Source of the DNA: Donghicola sp041224595
Lineage (GTDB): Bacteria > Pseudomonadota > Alphaproteobacteria > Rhodobacterales > Rhodobacteraceae
Length of the DNA: 28,204 bases
Assembly (NCBI RefSeq): GCF_041224595.1
Contig: NZ_JBGFGN010000044.1
Location: 1-28,204, forward strand
Direction: 5' to 3'
Part shown: piece by piece, positions 23,974-28,204 of the stretch
Layout: every line of letters begins with the position of its first letter
How positions within the stretch are numbered: the stretch's first letter is position 1
The notes under the pieces: generated by a model
What the model saw: only the letters and a program-made list of their open reading frames with translations
The model's database searches: none
What the model was told of the DNA's origin: nothing
Program-made: the position numbers and the translations under genes

Positions 23974-24030
23974 CCTGGATGGCGTCAGCGTTGTCCCGAT
24001 CCGCGACTTTGACCCACACCGACCGCCAGA

Positions 24031-24373
24031 GACACGCAACACGCAACACCGGACAGACGACAGACGACAGGCAACACCGGACAAACGACAGGCGACAAGC
24101 AACACAGGACAGGCAACACCGGGCAAGCGACAGGCGACAAGCAACACAGGACAAGCAACACAGGACAAGCGACACCGGACAAGCAACACCGGACAGACGA
24201 CAGGTAACACGGGACAAACGACACCGGACAAGCGACAGGTAACACCGGACAAAGGACAGGTGACAAGCGACACCGGACACTCAACACTTGACCGGAAACC
24301 CGCGACAAGCGACAAAGGACACAGAACACGGGACACGCAACACTGAACACGCAACCCCGGACAAGCAACAAGC
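24031..24373 (+). repeat. Array of 49 contiguous 7-bp direct repeats (RACANNN)
   Basis: The sequence can be cut into 49 consecutive heptads without a single insertion or deletion (343 bp). Nearly all begin GACA or AACA; the exceptions are GGCA at 24122, GACC at 24290, and AACC at 24297 and 24353. Common units are GACAAGC, AACACCG, GACAGGC, AACACAG and GACACCG. T is almost absent from the plus strand. A 7-bp period is not a multiple of three, so the open frames across it are not coding. The array ends 16 bases before the VirC1-like start codon at 24390. Contiguous heptads are the known site type for ribbon-helix-helix omega proteins of plasmid partition systems, which supports a DNA-binding array (partition site or transfer enhancer). 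It lacks the repeat-spacer form of a CRISPR array. Confidence 0.95.
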
Positions 24374-24389
24374 GATGAGAGGGCGAGCA

Positions 24390-25103
24390 ATGCCAAACGA
24401 GAACATGAAGGTCATCACGGTCATGACGCGGAAAGGTGGCGCAGGGAAAACGATGTTGACCCGCGCCCTAACAAGCGCGGCGATGAGCCAAGGCAAAAAA
24501 TGCCTCGTTCTGGATGCTGACCCCCAGCAAGCCCTATTCCGCTGGGCGAAGAAACTCGAAATAAGCGATCCCAATTTCTCGATTGAACAGCTCACTACGC
24601 CGGAAGCGTTCGAGGCTCGGACTGAAGAGGCATGGGAAGAGGGTTCGATTGATTACGTCTTCGTTGACACCCTTGGCGCTGCCGGTGCTTGGGCCGATGA
24701 CCTCGCCGCTTTCAGTGACGTTCTGGTGGTCCCGATGATGCTCTCGAACGATGACCTGGAAATCACGCAAGACACCTACGGGTGGTATCGCGATCTTCGT
24801 CAACGAACCGAAGACCCCGAAAACCTTCCGGCCTTCCATGTCGTTCTGTCAAGCGTCCCCGCCCGGATGAACAAAACCGAGAAAGAGCTGGAAGTGCAGG
24901 CGGTCCAATCCTTCCCCGTGATCGAAAATTACTTCATGGAGCGCAAGCAGCACAAGGATGCGGCCAGCCAAGGGTTCCTGCACTATCTGGCCGAAGATCG
25001 GCGCAACAATGAAGTCGCTCTGCTGCGGACCCACGCAAAGCTCTACGATGAAGCTCTCGAAGAGGCGCAAGCGATCCTCAAAGATATTCTCGGGGGTGTG
25101 TGA
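24390..25103 (+). CDS. ParA-family ATPase resembling VirC1
   Basis: The 237-residue product (ATG 24390 after GAGAGGGCGAG; ATG 24375 and 24405 are alternatives) is a ParA/MinD-type ATPase. It has the deviant Walker A KGGAGKT (15-21), LVLDADPQQA with D42 and D44, and YVFVDTLG with D93. Its order of segments, with a switch-like VPMMLSNDDLEITQDTYGWY and a late FPVIENYFMERKQHKDAASQ, recalls VirC1, which binds near T-DNA borders and gathers relaxosomes. Plasmid partition is the other standard role for such ATPases. It has no N-terminal HTH, so a partner must bind DNA, and the next gene is the candidate. The heptad array lies directly upstream and may also regulate it. Confidence 0.85.
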   Translation: MPNENMKVITVMTRKGGAGKTMLTRALTSAAMSQGKKCLVLDADPQQALFRWAKKLEISDPNFSIEQLTTPEAFEARTEEAWEEGSIDYVFVDTLGAAGAWADDLAAFSDVLVVPMMLSNDDLEITQDTYGWYRDLRQRTEDPENLPAFHVVLSSVPARMNKTEKELEVQAVQSFPVIENYFMERKQHKDAASQGFLHYLAEDRRNNEVALLRTHAKLYDEALEEAQAILKDILGGV

Positions 25104-25768
25104 TGGCACGAAAGAAGCGCCCCAACATTCAAGGCCATAACCCAGACTACTCCACCAACTTCACCAGCGCCCGCGAAGGAACCAGCACATTCGCGGCGGG
25201 GGCTTCGTCGCCCGCACCGGCACCGGCACCGGCACCCGAAACCAGCGCCGCCGAGATAGAAGCGCAAGAGCCGGAAGGGATCAGCCCGGCACCAGCTCCC
25301 GAAATAGAAGCGGCAACACCGGCCCGCGCAGAGCAAGCGATCAGCGAGCCCCAGCCGCAAAAGACGCCAAAAGCGACAGAGAAAGCCGCGCCGAAAGTGA
25401 AGGCTGAGGGCAAGCGGGAAACCCGCCTCGATGCTGCGGTGAAGGTTGAGCAGGGCGCAAAGCTCGATGCTTTGGAAGTGCAGGGGGTCGCAGCTCGCGA
25501 CGCAATCACTTTGGCCGGTCGCCGCGCTACAGCGCGGTTCGAGCTGAAGGCGAAATTCGTTGAAAAGCCCGAGGCCGACCGGCTCCCGATGCGCGAAGGC
25601 TATCACACCACGAAAAGGCTTTCGGCAAACGTCCTAGACGATCTGCGAGAAAAGCATGATCCGCTTAGACTGCAATCGGATAGCGCGATGGTCCGAGGCC
25701 AGTTTGAACCCTTGTTCTGGACTTGCCTTGATGAAGTGATCGAAGAGCTTCGACTGAAGAAGAGCTAG
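25103..25768 (+). CDS. Partner of the ParA-like ATPase, possibly VirC2-like
   Basis: The ATG overlaps the upstream stop (TGATG). The 221-residue product has a basic start (MARKKRPNIQGHNPDY), a disordered Ala/Pro/Glu-rich stretch (about 33-100) and a folded C-terminal half. Residues about 105-155 (RLDAAVKVEQGAKLDALEVQ) and 168-215 (KRLSANVLDDLREKHDPLRL) could be two ribbon-helix-helix units. From memory, the HDPL-L segment and its surroundings resemble the end of Agrobacterium VirC2, a tandem ribbon-helix-helix protein encoded next to virC1. This is the best candidate to bind the heptad array. Low sequence similarity keeps the assignment tentative. Confidence 0.65.
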   Translation: MARKKRPNIQGHNPDYSTNFTSAREGTSTFAAGASSPAPAPAPAPETSAAEIEAQEPEGISPAPAPEIEAATPARAEQAISEPQPQKTPKATEKAAPKVKAEGKRETRLDAAVKVEQGAKLDALEVQGVAARDAITLAGRRATARFELKAKFVEKPEADRLPMREGYHTTKRLSANVLDDLREKHDPLRLQSDSAMVRGQFEPLFWTCLDEVIEELRLKKS

Positions 25769-25770
25769 AA

Positions 25771-25973
25771 GACGCGGCAAGCCGCGTCCCATTATTCCTA
25801 GAAGGGGGAAGGAGTTTAGGCTTCCTTCCCCCTGAAGCAAAATAGACAGGGCCGTGTCCTCGCCTTCGGCTGCGGGCCGCACCAACCCTGTCGATTTGGC
25901 TTCACCCCCATCCTCTCACGCTCGCCGCTCGGCAGGGGTAAGCGGGCGCTTACCCTCCCTTCAATTTTGAAGG
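25771..25973. repeat. Second run of hairpins, downstream of the VirC2-like gene
   Basis: Four inverted repeats are present. They are GACGCGGC-AA-GCCGCGTC (25771-25788), GGGGGAAGGA/TCCTTCCCCC (25804-25832, perfect 10-bp arms), GGGTAAGCG-GG-CGCTTACCC (25936-25955) and CCTTCAA-TT-TTGAAGG (25958-25973). The first may act as the terminator of the operon, although no T-run follows. No coding frame is supportable between 25769 and 26023. Confidence 0.5.
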
Positions 25974-26023
25974 ACACGCGGGAACGGGGCGCTCCGTGAT
26001 GCAGAAAAAGCGGAGTGAAGATC

Positions 26024-26176
26024 ATGCCGAGACAGAAAAGACTGGAAGCCAAAGCAATAAAACGCATCCTCGATGCAACGACGCGCGAGGTTGTCGGCTG
26101 GCTCTATGAATGGAACACCGGCGAGCAACTTCCGCGCTGGAAAGACGGGCGCAGGGAGAACGTGATCTATGAGTAA
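26024..26176 (+). CDS. 50-residue hypothetical protein
   Basis: ATG 26024 follows GGAGTGAAG. The product starts with a basic helix (MPRQKRLEAKAIKRILDATT) and continues REVVGWLYEWNTGEQLPRW with a short charged tail. Three Trp and a clear alpha/beta pattern in a short peptide look like a real small protein. The stop overlaps the start of the next gene, which supports translation. I do not recognise the family; the basic N-terminus could bind nucleic acid. Confidence 0.6.
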   Translation: MPRQKRLEAKAIKRILDATTREVVGWLYEWNTGEQLPRWKDGRRENVIYE

Positions 26177-26393
26177 GGCAGCCATGTTCTCGATCTCGGC
26201 CGAGGATCAGGGGCGCGACCTGGGAACAGTCTACTCTACCAGCTCCGATACCCTGCGAGATTTCGGCGCGGCCTACATGCGCGATCCGAAGACACGCGGC
26301 GAGGTCACGCTGAAAGACCCGGAGGGGCGAGCCATTGCCTCCTTCGATGTTTGGCAGGACAAGTGGGCGGAAACCGCCGAAACCATTGAATAA
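26169..26393 (+). CDS. Small acidic hypothetical protein
   Basis: The ATG overlaps the end of the 50-residue gene (ATGAGTAA). The 74-residue product has no signal or membrane segment and contains a DTLRDFGAAYMRDPKTRGEV segment and an acidic C-terminus (WAETAETIE). It is probably co-translated with the upstream gene. The function is unknown. Its position early after the candidate nick site would put it in the leading region. Confidence 0.65.
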   Translation: MSKAAMFSISAEDQGRDLGTVYSTSSDTLRDFGAAYMRDPKTRGEVTLKDPEGRAIASFDVWQDKWAETAETIE

Positions 26394-26419
26394 TCTTCCG
26401 TTTACCTGCTGAAAATGAT

Positions 26420-26446
26420 AGGCTGTCTCCCGAATGGAGGCAGCCT
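26420..26446 (+). promoter_or_regulatory. Leader hairpin that would hide the ribosome binding site
   Basis: AGGCTGTCTCC (26420-26430), loop CGAAT and GGAGGCAGCCT (26436-26446) form an 11-bp stem with one G-U pair. The 3' arm contains the Shine-Dalgarno GGAGG and ends on the base before ATG 26447. In RNA the ribosome site would be paired, so translation may depend on opening the stem by temperature, a ligand or another factor. Confidence 0.5.
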
Positions 26447-26866
26447 ATGCAATTTCATAAGACACTGATTTTCAGCGCAATTGCCCTGTCCGCATCGTCC
26501 GCGATGGCGGGTGCCTGGGAGCATGAGAACGAGCGCGGCGTCGATCTCTACCGCGCCGCCGATGGCAACATGGTTGTCTCGCTGGTTTGTGATCCCAACA
26601 CCGTCTACGGCACGACCGAAAGTGCGGTGCTGCTCGAAGCGGGCGGCGATCCTGACTTGTCGGCTGAGGTGGGCTTCAGTTTTCCTGATGGAAACCGTGT
26701 CAATGCGGCGCTGGTTCATGGCCGGTTCGGGAAAGCCACGGCGAACCCTGTGGATTGGGAAACCCTTGTTGACGGATTCCGCGTCCATCAGACAGTGACG
26801 GTATCGCGCGGCGAAGCCGCTGTCGAAGTGGAGCTGGGCGAACCGATGCCTTTCACCTGCCTCTGA
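26447..26866 (+). CDS. Small periplasmic hypothetical protein
   Basis: This 139-residue product has a signal peptide (MQFHKTLIFSAIALSASSAM, cleavage near AMA-GA) and a mature chain that starts AWEHENERGVDLYRAADGN, with a likely beta-sandwich pattern. It has two Cys, one in VSLVCDPNT and one just before the C-terminal Leu (PFTCL), which could form a disulfide. The start is set by GGAGG at the correct distance, within the hairpin at 26420-26446. I do not recognise the family. Confidence 0.7.
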   Translation: MQFHKTLIFSAIALSASSAMAGAWEHENERGVDLYRAADGNMVVSLVCDPNTVYGTTESAVLLEAGGDPDLSAEVGFSFPDGNRVNAALVHGRFGKATANPVDWETLVDGFRVHQTVTVSRGEAAVEVELGEPMPFTCL

Positions 26867-26874
26867 TCCGATCC

Positions 26875-26945
26875 GCCTGCGATAGCAGGCTCGGCGCGAA
26901 GCGCCGGGCGGGGCCGGGGCCGCGCGCAAGCGTGGTCCCGGCCCC
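26875..26945. repeat. Three consecutive hairpins after the 26447 gene
   Basis: GCCTGC-GATA-GCAGGC (26875-26890), CGGCGC-GAA-GCGCCG (26892-26906) and GGGGCCGGG (26910-26918) with CCCGGCCCC (26937-26945) follow directly after the stop codon. The first may aid termination, but there is no T-run. This is the third hairpin run in the right arm of the window. Confidence 0.45.
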
Positions 26946-26970
26946 GTCAAATCTGGAACCTGGACAAGCG

Positions 26971-26995
26971 AAAACCCCCGCCGGTTTGGCGGGGG
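26971..26995 (-). terminator. Terminator of the ardC operon
   Basis: On the minus strand CCCCCGCC-AAACC-GGCGGGGG is followed by TTTT. The stem lies at 26975-26995, close to the stop codon of the Cys-rich gene (27006), so it ends that operon. Confidence 0.75.
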
Positions 26996-27005
26996 CTAGA
27001 AAAGA

Positions 27006-27185
27006 TCAAAGCTCGATGCCGGGGCGCAAATTGCCGTCTGGGTCGAGCCATTGCCGCGCCTCGGCGCAAGCGTAGCAGATGCAAGAGCCCTCGCCCTCGA
27101 TCGTCACCGGCGCGAAATAGACCGGCGGGCTAGTCCTGCCGCATTTGCGGCAGGACAGGCGGGGCAGGGTGAGGGGGCCGCTCAC
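27006..27185 (-). CDS. 59-residue Cys-rich protein, possible zinc ribbon
   Basis: A GTG at 27185-27183 overlaps the stop of the ArdC-like gene (GTGA). The product contains SCRKCGR near the start and SCICYACAE in the middle: a CxxC pair and a CxCxxC cluster, a spacing that could bind zinc. It ends WLDPDGNLRPGIEL. Overlap with the upstream gene and the terminator just after the stop support expression as part of the operon. No known name fits. Confidence 0.65.
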   Translation of the reverse strand: MSGPLTLPRLSCRKCGRTSPPVYFAPVTIEGEGSCICYACAEARQWLDPDGNLRPGIEL

Positions 27186-28069
27186 GCTGCGGCCCTTTCC
27201 TCTTCACGGTTCTCGCCCTTAACCAAAAGGTCGCTGGCCTTCTGGGCTTCGCTCGCGGCCTTGAAAATCAGGCGCTTGTCATCCTTCAACGCGCGCAGCC
27301 AGCCCTTGATATAAGCGCCAGACTGTCCAAAGTCGGGCGTCAGGCCAAGGCGGGCGCAAACCATGCAATTGCCGATCTCGGCAATCAGTTCCTCGAACGC
27401 ATAAGCCTTGCGGTCGGTGAAGCGGGAAAAGCGATCAAGGCGGGACTTGTGGCCGGTCCAATGCGTGGCCTCGTGGGCAAGCGTGGCGTAGTAGCCTGCC
27501 GCGTCGTGGAAGGTCGCAATCGGCGGCATGTGAATGTAGTCCTCGCTCGGCATGTAATACGCCTGCGGCTCGTCGGTGGTGCGGATTTCTGCGCCGGTCG
27601 CTGCAAAGAAGGCGTCAAGCTCGGGGTTGGCTTCGGTGCCAAGGTCGCGGGCCTCTTCGGCGGGGGTTCCGTAATACTCGGCGGGCAAGCCGTCGATCTG
27701 CTCGGCGTTGAAAACCCGATATGCCTTCAGATAGGGCAGGCGGCGCTCTTCGCCGGTCGCCTCGTCCTCGCGCTCGAAAGTGCCATACTTGACCACGGTG
27801 GAAGACTTCTCGCCCTTGCGGACCTGCCCGCCAGCTTCCTGCGCTTGGCGGTAGGTGAACCAGCGGGGGGCGCGGTAGCCTTTGGCGTCGGCGGCAAGCC
27901 ACAACATCAGCACGTTGATGCCCGAATAGGGTTCGCCATTGCTGCGCAGCGGGAACGGTGCGCCACCCTTTTCGCCGGTCCACGGCTTGCGCCATGCGGG
28001 GGTGCCTGCCTCGATGCTGGCAATGATGCTGTCGGTGACGTGGGCGTGAAGATCGAATTTAGCAGCCAT
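27182..28069 (-). CDS. ardC: ArdC-like antirestriction protein with zincin domain
   Basis: ATG 28069-28067 follows GGAGGCCACAA; the frame extends upstream to the window edge without a good start. The 295-residue product has an N-terminal ssDNA-binding ArdC domain (FDLHAHVTDSIIASIEAG, AWRKPW, YSGINVLMLW, RWFTYRQAQEAGGQVRKGEK) and a C-terminal metallopeptidase-like domain with HEATH at residues 199-203 and a downstream EELIAEIG. ArdC proteins protect incoming plasmid DNA from host restriction and are often in leading regions. It is transcribed with the small Cys-rich gene. Positions 28070-28204 are its upstream region, with no clear promoter. Confidence 0.9.
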   Translation of the reverse strand: MAAKFDLHAHVTDSIIASIEAGTPAWRKPWTGEKGGAPFPLRSNGEPYSGINVLMLWLAADAKGYRAPRWFTYRQAQEAGGQVRKGEKSSTVVKYGTFEREDEATGEERRLPYLKAYRVFNAEQIDGLPAEYYGTPAEEARDLGTEANPELDAFFAATGAEIRTTDEPQAYYMPSEDYIHMPPIATFHDAAGYYATLAHEATHWTGHKSRLDRFSRFTDRKAYAFEELIAEIGNCMVCARLGLTPDFGQSGAYIKGWLRALKDDKRLIFKAASEAQKASDLLVKGENREEERAAA

Positions 28070-28204
28070 TTGTGGCCTCCTTGTGGTGTGCCCCTTCCGG
28101 TCTTGGTGCCGAAAATCGGGGCGGGGTTTCTGGCGAGGTCCGCTGCAAGCGGCCCTCTCCTGAAAGCCTGCCTCCCGGCGAGGGCAGGAGGGGGACCCGC
28201 GCAA

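Noticed and set aside
24031..24373. CRISPR array
   Set aside because: Units are 7 bp and contiguous, with no 20-40 bp repeats, no spacers and no cas genes.
23699..24396. Open frames through the heptad array, including a Cys/Val/Leu-rich minus-strand frame
   Set aside because: A 7-bp repeat without stop codons is open in all frames; the repeating peptide is a by-product of the DNA repeat.
1..28204. Window as a complete circular plasmid
   Set aside because: No terminal overlap is visible, and the partial gene at 1-95 continued across the ends gives no clearly better protein; cannot be decided from the sequence.

Overview
The window looks like part or most of a conjugative plasmid from an alphaproteobacterium, most likely Rhodobacteraceae. 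The evidence is high GC with GC-rich third codon positions, a RepC-type replication initiator (3677-4867, minus), a complete P-type (VirB/VirD4) type IV secretion system, a VirD2-like relaxase, and the G/C-rich hairpin plus GAGGATATTTT tail at 3150-3200 that I recall as common in that family. I cannot tell whether the window is a whole circular replicon cut open or part of a larger one; a minus-strand gene runs off the left edge.

Layout. Positions 1-1518 are mostly non-coding: a partial minus gene (1-95), a GC-rich stretch with no gene I can support, a compact IncQ/MOBQ-like oriT (671-705), a hairpin-rich tract (to about 990) and an AT-richer tract of unclear origin. A serine resolvase (1519-2106, minus) is followed by its probable res/operator region. 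Positions 2322-3645 hold a lipoprotein and one or two small genes. RepC and its regulatory region occupy 3677-5150. Two exported minus-strand proteins (5186-6468) lie upstream of the T4SS operon. The operon (6645-18099, plus) reads: small protein, virB1, B2, B3, B4, virB7-like lipoprotein, a VirB5-like protein carrying a lytic transglycosylase domain, virB5, B8, B9, B10, B11, a DUF4177-like protein, a small exported protein, virB6. It ends at a bidirectional terminator shared with the convergent mobC-relaxase-virD4 operon (23629-18147, minus).

The most unusual part is 23640-25768. Directly upstream of mobC is a sequence matching 11 of 12 bases of a T-DNA border/VirD2 nick core, then a long imperfect inverted repeat, a run of separate hairpins, and an uninterrupted array of 49 direct 7-bp repeats (24031-24373, consensus RACANNN). 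The array abuts a VirC1-like ParA ATPase gene, which overlaps a gene whose C-terminus resembles VirC2. I read this as a relaxosome-enhancer and/or partition module: VirC1/VirC2-like proteins with a heptad array as their DNA site, comparable in form to the heptad centromeres of omega/delta partition systems and in context to Agrobacterium overdrive.

If the nick site is right, DNA to the right of 23656 enters the recipient first. That leading region carries small genes, several hairpin runs and an ArdC-like antirestriction protein with a small Cys-rich partner (27006-28069, minus), while the tra genes enter last. No repA/repB accompany repC, so the VirC1-like ATPase may be the only partition ATPase here.
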